NCBI RefSeq assembly: GCF_010119975.1 | Contig: NZ_CP048222.1 | Coordinates: 1,695,501-1,759,500 of the forward strand | Direction of reading: 5' to 3' | Source of the DNA: Rhodocytophaga rosea | GTDB lineage: Bacteria; Bacteroidota; Bacteroidia; Cytophagales; 172606-1 | DNA: 64,000 nucleotides | In this document: positions 54,144-63,688 of the stretch, piece by piece | How positions within the stretch are numbered: the first letter of the stretch is position 1 | How the letters are laid out: every line of letters begins with the position of its first letter | Notes under the pieces: generated by a model | Databases searched by the model: none | Seen by the model: the letters and a program-made list of their open reading frames with translations, nothing else | What the model was told of the DNA's origin: nothing | Made by a program: the position numbers and the translations under genes

Positions 54144-55277
54144 ATGAAAAAATTATATATCCTTATCGCCCTGTTTGTGGGCATAAGCAGTACAGGTTTT
54201 TGCTTCACCGATCCTGTGATTGCTTCCGAAAAAGATTCTATTATTGTATTGTTTGGCAAAAAAACCCGGATTGTGGTTCATTCCGAAGACAGACAGGAGC
54301 TACAAAAGCTGAAAAATTTTGATTTCAATGCCTTATTTGACCAAGTGCTTGCCGTCTCAGAAAAGTCACAAAGCAATACGGCCTCCAAGGATACCAGTTT
54401 TGTAATGAATGGCGACAGTGTAATAGTACGGGGAAGTGATGTACTGGTGAAAGATAATGATAAATCTATCTCATTTACTATCCGGATCGGAAAAGATAAG
54501 GACGAAGATACAGAAGAGGATGAACTGGAATTGAGTGAAAATGATTCCACCATTGTGACCATCCGGTCAAAACGGTCTTCGTCTGATTCCAATTACAGAA
54601 GGTTCAGAGAACGCCGGGAAAACCGGGAACGCCATCATAAAAGAACGGAAGGTGAATTCAGACTAGATCTGGGTTTAAATAATTACCTGGAAAATGGCCA
54701 GATTCCAGATCAGTCGAACCAGCCCTATGAATTACGGCCTTTAGGTTCGAGGTATGGCGCTTTAAGCTATATTTATAAAACCAGAATTGGGAATCAGAAA
54801 AGCCCATTCTATCTGACTCATGGGATTGAGTTTTCAGCCAATAACTTTATGTTCGATGGAAACTCACGTATCCGCAAGGGAGTTGATGGAGTAACGTTCG
54901 AAGATACTGGTATCGACCTGCGAAGAAACAAACTGACAGTATGGTATCTGAGTATTCCGGTAATGCCTATGCTTGATTTCAAACGTGCCCGGTTAGGTTC
55001 TTTTAGGTTTGGTTTTGGTGGATATGTGGGATACCGCATCCACAGTTACTCTAAAATCATGTACTTTGACGGCGGAGACCGGGAAAAAGATCATGAAAAA
55101 AGCAATTTTTACCTGAATAACATACGCTATGGCCTGCAAACCCAGATTAGTCTCTTCGGAGTTAATTTCTTTGCAAAGTATGATTTAAATCCGCTGTTTT
55201 CAACTGGTAAAGGCCCCAGCCCTTCAGTAGGCCCTAGCCATGAATTGCACGCACTCAGCTTTGGGATCAGATTGTAA
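54144..55277 (+). CDS. Outer-membrane beta-barrel protein
   Basis: The 377-residue protein has a signal peptide (MKKLYILIALFVGISSTGFC, about 1-20), a low-complexity acidic and RE-rich linker (about 120-175), and a C-terminal PorT-like or OmpA-like barrel with GFGGYVGYRIHSYSK and a final GIRL. It is the last gene of the sigma/TM-protein/barrel set. I used ATG 54144 because an upstream start would put 32 non-signal residues before the signal peptide. It ends 83 bases before a convergent hairpin terminator. Confidence 0.8.
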   Translation: MKKLYILIALFVGISSTGFCFTDPVIASEKDSIIVLFGKKTRIVVHSEDRQELQKLKNFDFNALFDQVLAVSEKSQSNTASKDTSFVMNGDSVIVRGSDVLVKDNDKSISFTIRIGKDKDEDTEEDELELSENDSTIVTIRSKRSSSDSNYRRFRERRENRERHHKRTEGEFRLDLGLNNYLENGQIPDQSNQPYELRPLGSRYGALSYIYKTRIGNQKSPFYLTHGIEFSANNFMFDGNSRIRKGVDGVTFEDTGIDLRRNKLTVWYLSIPVMPMLDFKRARLGSFRFGFGGYVGYRIHSYSKIMYFDGGDREKDHEKSNFYLNNIRYGLQTQISLFGVNFFAKYDLNPLFSTGKGPSPSVGPSHELHALSFGIRL

Positions 55278-55360
55278 AAATATATTAAGCAGTAAAACCT
55301 AAGTATTAAAATCATAAAACATTCGGAACCATTCTATTATAGCATATAGCACTCTTATCA

Positions 55361-55390
55361 AACAGTGGTATTCACAAGAATGCCGCTGTT
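55361..55390. terminator. Bidirectional-looking hairpin terminator between convergent genes
   Basis: AACAGTGGTATTC (55361-55373) pairs with GAATGCCGCTGTT (55378-55390), including two G-U pairs, across the loop ACAA. A run of T follows. It lies between the barrel gene and the convergent AraC-type gene, whose stop codon is at 55394. Confidence 0.75.
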
Positions 55391-55393
55391 TTT

Positions 55394-55987
55394 TTATGCC
55401 GGTTCTTCTTTCCCAACCTGATCTAAGGACTTACGTTTATTCTCCCGGATTTGCTTAAAGGCACTGGGTGTATATCCAGTTACTTTCCTGAACTGGCTGG
55501 AAAGGTGTTGTACGCTGCTATATCCCATTTGCCAGGCAATTTCACTCAAGGTAAGTTCATTGTAAATAAGCAGTTCTTTCACGCGTTCAATTTTCTGCAG
55601 AATAATATATCTTTCAATCGTTACATTTTCCATGGATGAAAACAAAGCACTCAGGTAATGATAGTCCATGTGCAAGGCTTCCGAGAGATAATCGGAATAG
55701 TTGGTATGAAGCTGAGCACCGGATTGGTTGTGATGAATATGCGCTACCACCGGATTTTTAATCTTTTCAATAATAGCTGCTTTTCTATCATCAATAATCT
55801 CAAATCCGTGTGCAGATAACCTGTCTTGTATATTATTCATCTGGGCCTGGGAGATTTCTCCTTCTATAACCGCTTCTCCCAATACAACCTGTTTTACCTG
55901 CAAACCGGCTTTTTCCACTTCCTCCTGCACCACCCTTATGCAGCGGTCACATACCATATTTTTTATAAACAGACTATTTGTTTTCAT
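55394..55987 (-). CDS. AraC-family regulator with N-terminal HMA-like metal-binding domain
   Basis: The 197-residue protein combines a heavy-metal-associated domain (about 1-70, with MVCDRC as the CxxC metal site) and an AraC HTH (about 95-180, ERVKELLIYNELTLSEIAWQ followed by SSVQHLSSQFRKVTGYTPSAF). Such a chimera suggests it senses a metal, perhaps copper or zinc, and then switches genes. It is monocistronic here. Whether the CxxC binds metal is inferred from the motif. Confidence 0.85.
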   Translation of the reverse strand: MKTNSLFIKNMVCDRCIRVVQEEVEKAGLQVKQVVLGEAVIEGEISQAQMNNIQDRLSAHGFEIIDDRKAAIIEKIKNPVVAHIHHNQSGAQLHTNYSDYLSEALHMDYHYLSALFSSMENVTIERYIILQKIERVKELLIYNELTLSEIAWQMGYSSVQHLSSQFRKVTGYTPSAFKQIRENKRKSLDQVGKEEPA

Positions 55988-56085
55988 GCTATACTTCCCT
56001 TGTGCTTATTATAAGTAACACTTTTCTGGCAAAAATAATTTGCCTGCATTTACAAATGAAGGCTGCTATGTATCTTGCTGGTCTA

Positions 56086-57210
56086 TCACTTACCCACCCG
56101 TTTCTTGTTATCGCCGCTGATAGAAACAATATCTGCTACCACATTTGTTTTCCCAGCTTTCCGTTGTGCAGACGGGCTATCATATACAATCAGCAACTCA
56201 TGATCGGCGATCAGGGTGATTCCTTCAGCCTTATCCTTTCCTGAATTTTTACCGGTACCATGCGGAATATCAAACAAACGTTCCACCTTGCGTTCGTATA
56301 CAATCGATTTTTTTGAGTTTTTTGTATCGGGTATAGCATTTTTCCAGCGGTACACAGAGATAGTTCCATCCAGGTCCATGGTAGGGCCCGCTAAAATCAA
56401 CAGGTCTTTTCCGGCTGGTGTAAGTTCACGTATGCCCATTCCGGCCAGGTCAAGAAAATGTTTTTTATACTTCTGGCTTTTAGGCCCTATTTTTTGTAAA
56501 CCAATGGTGTGCTTGTCAATCTCTTTGGTTTCTATTTCCAGGATAACTGCCCAGCCTCTGAGTACAGGTCCCCGTAAGCCTAAAAATACCCTGGAACCAT
56601 CCAGGGCAAGTCCTTCCACATCAAATCCATTGTCTTTCCCGGGTATTTTCAGAAAATTTTTCAGATGTATATCTTCTTGTAAAGCTTCAGTTAGTTCATT
56701 GGTGTGTTTTTTTTCTTTCAATACGGCAGCCGTCAGTGTTTTTTCCGGATCATCCGGATGCTTACAAGATTTATAAAAATGGTATTCCTTTGTATCGGGA
56801 TCTGCCACCAGAGGAATTCTGGCCAGTACATAGCGGTTAGGCTCCAGTTCCACCTTCGACAATTGTTTTATTTTCTTTTTTACCGTTCCTTCCTCATCCG
56901 GTTTTTTGCGCTTTAATCCATGCGAACCGGTTATCCACAAATAATGATTTTCAAAATCTATTCCTTCTATATCCACTTCGCCTGTATTGCCTTCAGTCAG
57001 GGGAATGTATTCAGCTAAAGAGAAGATAGTATGCTCTTCGTAGCCCTTACTGGTGCATTTTAATCTTTCTACACTGCTCCCTTCATCGCAGGCCAGAAAT
57101 ATGTAGTCGCCCACTTTTACAACAGAAGATAATCCATCCCGGATGGGCTTACGGTCGCCATGTTCTGGCGGCGCTGGCTGAAAATGCAAAGTAACAGGGG
57201 TAGCTTCCAT
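56086..57210 (-). CDS. DUF3616 domain protein
   Basis: The 374-residue protein has beta-propeller-type repeats and the DUF3616 hallmark RDGLSSVVKVGDYIFLACDE, followed by FDVEGLALDGSRVFLGLRGP and an acidic, lysine-rich mid-part (EDIHLKNFLKIPG). No signal peptide was seen. Function of the family is unknown; it may bind or process a phosphorylated or sulfated sugar. ATG 57210 follows a short leader from an alternative start at 57252. Confidence 0.75.
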   Translation of the reverse strand: MEATPVTLHFQPAPPEHGDRKPIRDGLSSVVKVGDYIFLACDEGSSVERLKCTSKGYEEHTIFSLAEYIPLTEGNTGEVDIEGIDFENHYLWITGSHGLKRKKPDEEGTVKKKIKQLSKVELEPNRYVLARIPLVADPDTKEYHFYKSCKHPDDPEKTLTAAVLKEKKHTNELTEALQEDIHLKNFLKIPGKDNGFDVEGLALDGSRVFLGLRGPVLRGWAVILEIETKEIDKHTIGLQKIGPKSQKYKKHFLDLAGMGIRELTPAGKDLLILAGPTMDLDGTISVYRWKNAIPDTKNSKKSIVYERKVERLFDIPHGTGKNSGKDKAEGITLIADHELLIVYDSPSAQRKAGKTNVVADIVSISGDNKKRVGK

Positions 57211-57331
57211 GATGATGTTGTTTACTGTTTCCAGCTGACTGCCGGAAAACAAGTGTATTCAGTAAAACGATGTGTTAAACGAAGCAAGCTACAAATTGTT
57301 GGAACAACCCTATGGCTTTGTACCATTTTTA

Positions 57332-60300
57332 TTACCGCAACAGGCTAATCCATCCCTTAATCAATCGCTGAGAAGCAGGAAATCCATCGCCTGCATTTGT
57401 TGTTGTATAATCAGTACTACTGATCGTGAGCGTATAGTAATAAATACCATTACTTAAACCTGCTCCCTCCCACTCTCCGGAATATTTTTGTTTGCGGTAC
57501 ACTTCTTTTCCCCAGCGGTTGTAAATCACCAGTTCATTATCCGGATATAATTCAATATTGGTAACCTGCCAGCGGTCGTTGTAGCCATCCTGGTTAGGCG
57601 TAATCACATTGTACAGCACTAACTCATGCTGAAAAGAAAGGCAAGCCGCATTCGACCAGGAAAAGGTATGTATGTCGTGCTCGGCGATTGCTTTTATTTT
57701 ATAACAGTGATAAAATCCCTCTTTCGCATTGGCTTTGGTGTAGGAATACGTTTGATTGCTGACTATTTCATACAATTCAAACTGGCTGCTTTGGTCAAGC
57801 TGGCGCCAGATTTCATACTGCCGCACACCCAAAGGCCAGTTTTTATACGCATTCCAGTGCAGCGTGGTGCTTTCTTCCTTTTCGTTGGCTTCACCTGCCA
57901 GCAGAATAGTTTGATGCGGCAAAGGTTCTACCACAAAACCACAGGCATTGACCAGGCTTACCTTATACTGATAGGTATTCGACTGGGTAGGCAGCGGCTG
58001 ATCAGTAAAGCCGGTAGTAGCAGAGGAAAGATTTGTCTGTATACTTTCCCAGGGTCCGCCCGAAGTCAGGTTCTGCCGGTGAACACTTAGTTTATGACCA
58101 AAATTACTGGTATTAACAGCCTGAAAAGTTAGCGTAATCAAACTATCCTTAGCCAGGTCGGCACCAACGCTAACATAGTTAATACTGATGGCTGAGGCAT
58201 CAACAACTAATGGAAATGTAATGATCTGGCCTGTACATCCGGAAGCAGTGGTTTCATGAACGGTGAGCGTTTTTACTCCCTCCGCTTGCCAGTTTACCAG
58301 TATCTGGGATGTACCCTGTCCTGAGATGATTTCTCCGCCACCAATGGTCCATTGAAAAGTAGAAGAGTCATTTCCCTGAACTGTATATGTTTTATTGGTT
58401 AAGCCTTGCGGGCAAATCGTGAGATCATTGCCGGTAATACCAGTAGTAGGATTGGGGTGAACCGTAATGGAAATTGCGATCAATTTTCCACTACATCCGG
58501 CTACCGAAGTTTCCTGCACAGATAGCTGATGGGTACCTTCCTCATTCCAGTCGACCAGGATAGTGGGCGAATGCTGCCCAGACACAATAGTGCCTCCGGT
58601 AATTTCCCAGGTATAATCAGAATCAGGTGCCCCGGAAAGAGTATACGATATGCCTTTTTCCAGCGCACACATACTATTTTTGCCGGCAATGGTAAGTGTA
58701 GAATCAGGGGAAGCATACAATAAAACAGACAGCGTATCTGATATACCTTCACAAATTTCTGCCTGGTTGCTGAATTCTTTTACCCAGAGTAATCCTTTAC
58801 CTGCTGTTTCCCAGCTAACCGTAACCTGGTTGAGTTGCTGGCTGATAATTTTTCCGCCCGAAATCTGCCATTGATAGGTAGATCCATTGGTGTATACTAT
58901 TTCATATAGAAGATTTCTTCCATCTGCTACACAAAGTGTATCCGGACCTTCAGGCTCTGGTGGGGTAAGAGCTTTGTTGATTTTTACTGGCAATATCGCT
59001 TCTTCCGACTGGCAGCCTGCTTGTGAGGTGAGCAATACAGCTACACTGGCCGACGGATTGGTTAAGCCCCAGTTTACTTTAATGCTGGCATTTCCCTGGC
59101 CGGAAGCAATCGTACCGCCATCTACTGTCCATGCATAGGTATATCCGCTTCTGGCTTCCACACTATAATCTACCAGCGTTACCCCAGGACAAACAGATTT
59201 GCTTCCCCGGATTACCGGTTTTTTACGCACCGGTAGCAGTTTGATCAAATAGATGACAGTATTGGTTTTAGGCGGACATCCTTTATCCTGGGCTTTTACG
59301 GTTATCTGATAGGTTCCTGGCGGCGTATCGCAGGTGGTTTGCCAGCAAAAGGGTGAAGATACACTACCTTTTTTTATGACGGCCGGAAAACTTGCCAGAG
59401 GCCCACTATAGCCATTTGTTCCCAACAATATATCTCCGGTGGCAGAAAGTACAAGCGAATCATTTTCAATATCAGTTGCCTCCACCGTAAAACAAAGCTT
59501 CTCTCCTGCTTCCACATTGTATTGCAAGGTATCTGTACTGGCACTTGAAAACTTTGGCATATTATTAACCGGGCAATCGCCCACGAGCAACTGCAATTCC
59601 CGCCGCACAATACCGACTAATACTTCGGTACTATCATTTACCGCCCGGTATTCTCTCACTTCTATAGCCACCACATAATTCCCGACACTGGGAGCGGCAT
59701 AATTGGTAATCCCAGTTGCCAGATTGATTTGAGCAACACTGTTTTCTCCAAAAGGCTCTACATAATTATAATCCGCATTATAGCTTACCAGATCAGGAGG
59801 AAAATCATAGATAAAAGGAGGCTGTGGTACCGGATCTTCTCTGGTTCCTCCGGTATAAGGCCGCACAAACCGGTATTCCAGTCTGTCACCATCAGCATCA
59901 ACGGCATTATTTACAACCGTATTGGTATCTCTCACACAAATGTAGGGGATAGCCACTTCGCTGAAAACAGCTGAGTTATTGGGCAGGTCGGGTGCGGCAA
60001 TAAATGCATAAAATGTGTTTCCGGAAAACGGCTGAAGATTCACAACTTCATCGTTGCGGCAACAGCGCTCGTAGATGATATGATAACCCTCACTTGAGTA
60101 TGGTAAGGTAACAATCGTCTCATAAGAGAATAGCAATATTCCGAAATTTTCTATCCCTGGTATTCTACAACCTGGCGGCAGTACCGGGGTTATATTCACG
60201 GGTTCAGGATTGTCGAGCAAAATTGCATCTCCGATACGCTGGTTGGTATTAGCATGGTAAATGGCAAACTGCAGACCAGTAGCCTGTGCCCCACTGGTAG

Positions 60301-60481
60301 CCTCATCAATATAAATATTAAAAGTCAGCAGGTAGCGGTAACTGCGGCCGCCTGTTGTGGTGCTATCGAGAAACTTATAAGTAATTTCACCACCAATGAT
60401 GTGGGCAGCCTGTACAAATGTATGGGTACATAGAAGCAAAACTAAACAAGGCAGGCAGAATTTTAACAGAAAGGAACGCAT
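57332..60481 (-). CDS. Secreted T9SS cargo protein with PKD-like repeats and type B (CHU_C-like) sorting domain
   Basis: The 1049-residue protein has a signal peptide (about 1-25, ending VQAAHIIGGE) and a long beta-rich N-terminal half. Three or four PKD-like repeats (about 420-790), marked by YTWEITGGTIVSGQ-type phrases, follow. The C-terminus has VITPNQDGYNDRWQVTNIEL and ELVIYNRWGKEVYRKQ, the type B gliding/T9SS sorting signal. Cargo with this end is secreted by the type IX system and bound to the cell surface. Repeats suggest adhesion; no enzyme motif is visible. It is monocistronic. Confidence 0.9.
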   Translation of the reverse strand: MRSFLLKFCLPCLVLLLCTHTFVQAAHIIGGEITYKFLDSTTTGGRSYRYLLTFNIYIDEATSGAQATGLQFAIYHANTNQRIGDAILLDNPEPVNITPVLPPGCRIPGIENFGILLFSYETIVTLPYSSEGYHIIYERCCRNDEVVNLQPFSGNTFYAFIAAPDLPNNSAVFSEVAIPYICVRDTNTVVNNAVDADGDRLEYRFVRPYTGGTREDPVPQPPFIYDFPPDLVSYNADYNYVEPFGENSVAQINLATGITNYAAPSVGNYVVAIEVREYRAVNDSTEVLVGIVRRELQLLVGDCPVNNMPKFSSASTDTLQYNVEAGEKLCFTVEATDIENDSLVLSATGDILLGTNGYSGPLASFPAVIKKGSVSSPFCWQTTCDTPPGTYQITVKAQDKGCPPKTNTVIYLIKLLPVRKKPVIRGSKSVCPGVTLVDYSVEARSGYTYAWTVDGGTIASGQGNASIKVNWGLTNPSASVAVLLTSQAGCQSEEAILPVKINKALTPPEPEGPDTLCVADGRNLLYEIVYTNGSTYQWQISGGKIISQQLNQVTVSWETAGKGLLWVKEFSNQAEICEGISDTLSVLLYASPDSTLTIAGKNSMCALEKGISYTLSGAPDSDYTWEITGGTIVSGQHSPTILVDWNEEGTHQLSVQETSVAGCSGKLIAISITVHPNPTTGITGNDLTICPQGLTNKTYTVQGNDSSTFQWTIGGGEIISGQGTSQILVNWQAEGVKTLTVHETTASGCTGQIITFPLVVDASAISINYVSVGADLAKDSLITLTFQAVNTSNFGHKLSVHRQNLTSGGPWESIQTNLSSATTGFTDQPLPTQSNTYQYKVSLVNACGFVVEPLPHQTILLAGEANEKEESTTLHWNAYKNWPLGVRQYEIWRQLDQSSQFELYEIVSNQTYSYTKANAKEGFYHCYKIKAIAEHDIHTFSWSNAACLSFQHELVLYNVITPNQDGYNDRWQVTNIELYPDNELVIYNRWGKEVYRKQKYSGEWEGAGLSNGIYYYTLTISSTDYTTTNAGDGFPASQRLIKGWISLLR

Positions 60482-60972
60482 GTTTCAAGGTAGCCGTAGT
60501 AACAGAAAAAACCATAAAAAATATAACTATATTAATAAAGATATTAGCAAACCATTTCCGGTAAAAAGCTCAGATATTTACTTTCAGTCCGGACTTGTAA
60601 AATAAATACATAACAAAATCATAAAATGCCTACATATTTAGGATGTATCTTCTATTAAAATGAGATTTTTGGATTAAAAAAACAAAAACTATAACACTGG
60701 CAATAAAATATTTTATTTTGGATAAAAAGTAGTAATAAGTCTTTGTTAATGATTAAATTAAAACTTTGTAACCAACTGTTATATACTAACAGTACGCATG
60801 AAACAAGTGTGTTGTAAAATCACGAATTGTACTGTGTACAATATCGGGTTTTTATTTCATTTTATAAGGAAATAATGCATACATACGTCTGAAAATACCA
60901 ATAAAAACTACGCATGTAATTGCATTTTCTTAAGTATGTGCATATATAAAATATATAAGCCTGTTATTAAAT
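60482..60972. other. Divergent AT-rich intergenic region upstream of the T9SS cargo and GNAT genes
   Basis: About 490 bases without an ORF of coding character, strongly A/T-rich. It should contain promoters for both flanking genes, but I could not see a convincing TTTG/TAnnTTTG pair or a hairpin. Confidence 0.55.
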
Positions 60973-61503
60973 ATGATTGTAACCAATACTCCCCAGAATC
61001 AGATCAGGAAAGCTGAAAAGGCTGATGTTCCGGTAATTATAGCGCTGGCTAAAGCAACCTGGGAACCTACCTACCGTGATATCTTATCAAAGGCCCAACT
61101 GGAGTTTATGTTTAATGAGATGTATTCACCTGCCTCTCTGGAAACACAAATGACTAGTCTAGGTCACATCTTTCTGATTTTGTATGTACAGGGAAAACCA
61201 AGCGGTTATGCTTCCTATTCAGAAAAACCAGATACAAATGGTGTTTTCAAGCTTCAGAAACTATATTTATTACCCGAACTTCAGGGAAAAGGCCTGGGCA
61301 AAAAGCTAATAGAAGCGGTAGAAGGACAAGTGCTGGAGGAAGGCGGAAAAGTACTCGAACTAAATGTAAACCGGTATAATCCAGCCAGAAATTTTTATGA
61401 GCGCCTTGGATTTACTTTTTATCAGGAAGAAGATATTCCCATCGGGGAATTCTGGATGAATGATTTTGTGATGCGTAAGGAATTATCACCTGCCTCACGA
61501 TAA
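60973..61503 (+). CDS. GNAT-family N-acetyltransferase
   Basis: The 176-residue protein has the GNAT fold with LYLLPELQGKGLGKKLIEAV (motif A, the acetyl-CoA-binding loop QGKGLG near residue 103) and NPARNFYERLGFTFYQEED (motif B). It transfers an acetyl group from acetyl-CoA to an amine; the substrate is not readable. The gene is alone in its direction. Confidence 0.9.
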   Translation: MIVTNTPQNQIRKAEKADVPVIIALAKATWEPTYRDILSKAQLEFMFNEMYSPASLETQMTSLGHIFLILYVQGKPSGYASYSEKPDTNGVFKLQKLYLLPELQGKGLGKKLIEAVEGQVLEEGGKVLELNVNRYNPARNFYERLGFTFYQEEDIPIGEFWMNDFVMRKELSPASR

Positions 61504-61652
61504 CTAAGCAGTAAGTCAATGGCAATGGTCAACAGGAAAGTTTTATGCTGACTATCCTGAAGGTCTATTCTGGTTCTTCCTCCGTTTACTTTATTGCTCA
61601 ACTCACGAAACGAACATACAAGCTATTATATAGCCTAAAAACCTGACCCTAA

Positions 61653-62861
61653 CTATGGGCGGATTACCTGATAATCGAGGGGCAACAAATCACCTATTTT
61701 TTCCCAGCCCCAGTATCCTTCGAAAAGTATACCTAACGGGTCACTAATGTTTCCCATTTCTTCCAGAAAAACGGACTTTTCTTTCATAGAAATCACAGAT
61801 GTCTGGAAAGTAGGCCGCCTGGGCTGAAAACCGCTGGTAGATTGCACATAGGCTATTTCTTCTTTTTCGCCGGTATATACCACCTGAAAATATCCTTCAA
61901 AACCTAAGGCTACCTCTTTCCCCTGCCTCTGCAAATATGACTGGTAGGAAACCCTTGCGGTATCTAGCCATTCTATAGTTTTAGGCAGGCTGGCTTTGGA
62001 CAAAGTAATCGAAATGGGATCAGATTCTTTCAATACTACCTGAGGGCCTCTTTGCCTGAGTTGTGCCCTGGCCTGCTCTAGCTCCTCCTCACTGGGCCGG
62101 TTAGGATTGGGTTTTCGGTGCAAGCGGCGCAGATTAAAGCCTTCCTGTTCCAGTTTCTGTTCCCGCAATGTTCGTATAAAATGCATAGGCGAACCATTAT
62201 ACGCCTCCAGCCGCTTCTTCTTCCAGCGCCGCTGCCTGCTAGAATTTCCAGACATTGCTTCATAGTTGGGATAGCCTACATACACCACATAACTCTCCTG
62301 TGTATAATACTTAAACTCCACCAGCACATATTTTATCTTGTATCCCAGGGTTGGATTTTCTATTTGCAATACATCTCTCGCTTTTACTTCCAGCAGGACG
62401 CTTTGCGGATCGAATGTGATGATTAATACTTCCGGATTTAGCAGTTTGCAGCCCCGGGCCACGGCACTGCGGCCTATAAAATTTTCCTTGAACACTTCCA
62501 GGTTTACATACCATAAACTATCCCGCTGCGACCTGACTTCTATTTCGTTTAGTACAAACTCTTTGAGAGTTAGCTTGAATAAAAATGTACGATGTAACTG
62601 AGAGCTGTCTACCTGAAAAACAATGGGCTCATATCCCACATAAGAAACTACAATCTCATGCCTTCCGGAAGTCAGATTCAGAGTAAACTCCCCTTTTTCG
62701 TTGGTAACGGTGCCGAAGGTAGTATTATTTACAAAAATAGTTACAAAAGGCAGCGGTTCACTGGTCTGCTCATCAACTACTCTTCCTTTCAGGGGTTGCT
62801 GGGCAAATAAGGATATACTCAGAAAAAAAGCACTCAACCAAATTACTACTCTTACAAACAT
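61653..62861 (-). CDS. Secreted protein with carboxypeptidase-regulatory-like domain, unknown function
   Basis: The 402-residue protein starts MFVRVVIWLSAFFLSISLFA (signal peptide) and then has a CarboxypepD_reg-like domain (about 25-100, LKGRVVDEQTSEPLPFVTIF and GYEPIVF). The rest is beta-rich with a basic, Arg/Gln-rich middle (SRQRRWKKKRLE). No TonB barrel follows, so it is not a receptor. ATG 62861 is preferred over the upstream start, since the signal peptide begins there. It is divergent from kdsC. Confidence 0.75.
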   Translation of the reverse strand: MFVRVVIWLSAFFLSISLFAQQPLKGRVVDEQTSEPLPFVTIFVNNTTFGTVTNEKGEFTLNLTSGRHEIVVSYVGYEPIVFQVDSSQLHRTFLFKLTLKEFVLNEIEVRSQRDSLWYVNLEVFKENFIGRSAVARGCKLLNPEVLIITFDPQSVLLEVKARDVLQIENPTLGYKIKYVLVEFKYYTQESYVVYVGYPNYEAMSGNSSRQRRWKKKRLEAYNGSPMHFIRTLREQKLEQEGFNLRRLHRKPNPNRPSEEELEQARAQLRQRGPQVVLKESDPISITLSKASLPKTIEWLDTARVSYQSYLQRQGKEVALGFEGYFQVVYTGEKEEIAYVQSTSGFQPRRPTFQTSVISMKEKSVFLEEMGNISDPLGILFEGYWGWEKIGDLLPLDYQVIRP

Positions 62862-63035
62862 ATAGACTATGGGCACATATAGATGCAGTGGTACATCCGT
62901 TTTTTGCAATTTAAGAGAAGCACACTAAACACATATCATATATAGCAAAAGCTTATATCGGATCTCTTGTTTTATTGCTTTCAGAAAACGAAAATATTAG
63001 CTAACATACGTCCGGATTTTAAACCTAATACCGCT

Positions 63036-63562
63036 GTGAGCTTTATTAATTACGATTTCAAAAAAATTACCACCTTTATTTTTGATGTAGATGGCGTACT
63101 AACCGACGGCGGTGTACTGGCCCTGGAAAGCGGCGAACAGGCCCGAATCTTTTATATCCGGGATGGATACGGCATTGAAAAAGCCCTGGAAGCCGGTTAT
63201 AAAGTAGCCATTATATCAGGAGGCAACCAGGTAGGGGTTCGCAAACGGCTGGAGTTTCTGAAAATTCAATATATCTATTTAGGAGTAGCTACTACCCGGA
63301 AACTGGAAGTATTTGAAAAATTTGTGCAGGAAAACGGACTGATCCCGGAGGAAATCCTGTATATGGGCGATGATATGCCTGATTTTCAGGTCATGAAAAC
63401 CGGCGTACTGGCAGCTTGCCCGGAAGATGCTTCTGCCGATATTCAGGCTATTGCTCATTATATTTCTCCCTTTAAAGGCGGCCGAGGGCCGTGCGGGATA
63501 TAATCGAACGGGTAATGAAAGCACAGAATACCTGGATGCAGGTAATGGGAGAAGAAAAGTAA
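63036..63562 (+). CDS. kdsC: KdsC, 3-deoxy-D-manno-octulosonate 8-phosphate phosphatase, 3' end frameshifted
   Basis: KdsC removes phosphate from Kdo-8-P for lipopolysaccharide synthesis in the cytosol. The HAD motif IFDVDGVLTDGG, the ISGGN loop and GDDMPD are all present. The frame ends early at 63503 (FKGGRGPCGI). One G added to the run at 63486-63488 restores FKGGRGAVRDIIERVMKAQN and ends at 63562, giving about 175 residues, the usual length. No ATG starts the frame; a GTG at 63036 fits best, and a TTG at 62967 is possible. Either the 3' end is mutated or the base call is wrong. Confidence 0.85.
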
Positions 63563-63688
63563 AAGGAATGGATAATTGAAAATGGATATTAAATAATCAA
63601 GGCTTAATACATATTCATCTATAGCTTGTAGAAAGAATACCCATACCTTTGACTCATGCGTTCGTATAACTGTAGACAATATATTAAG

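Noticed and set aside
63626-63651. Promoter-like TTGT and TACCTTTG pair after kdsC
   Set aside because: The -7 box fits, but spacing is short and there is no gene downstream on the plus strand, so I did not annotate it.
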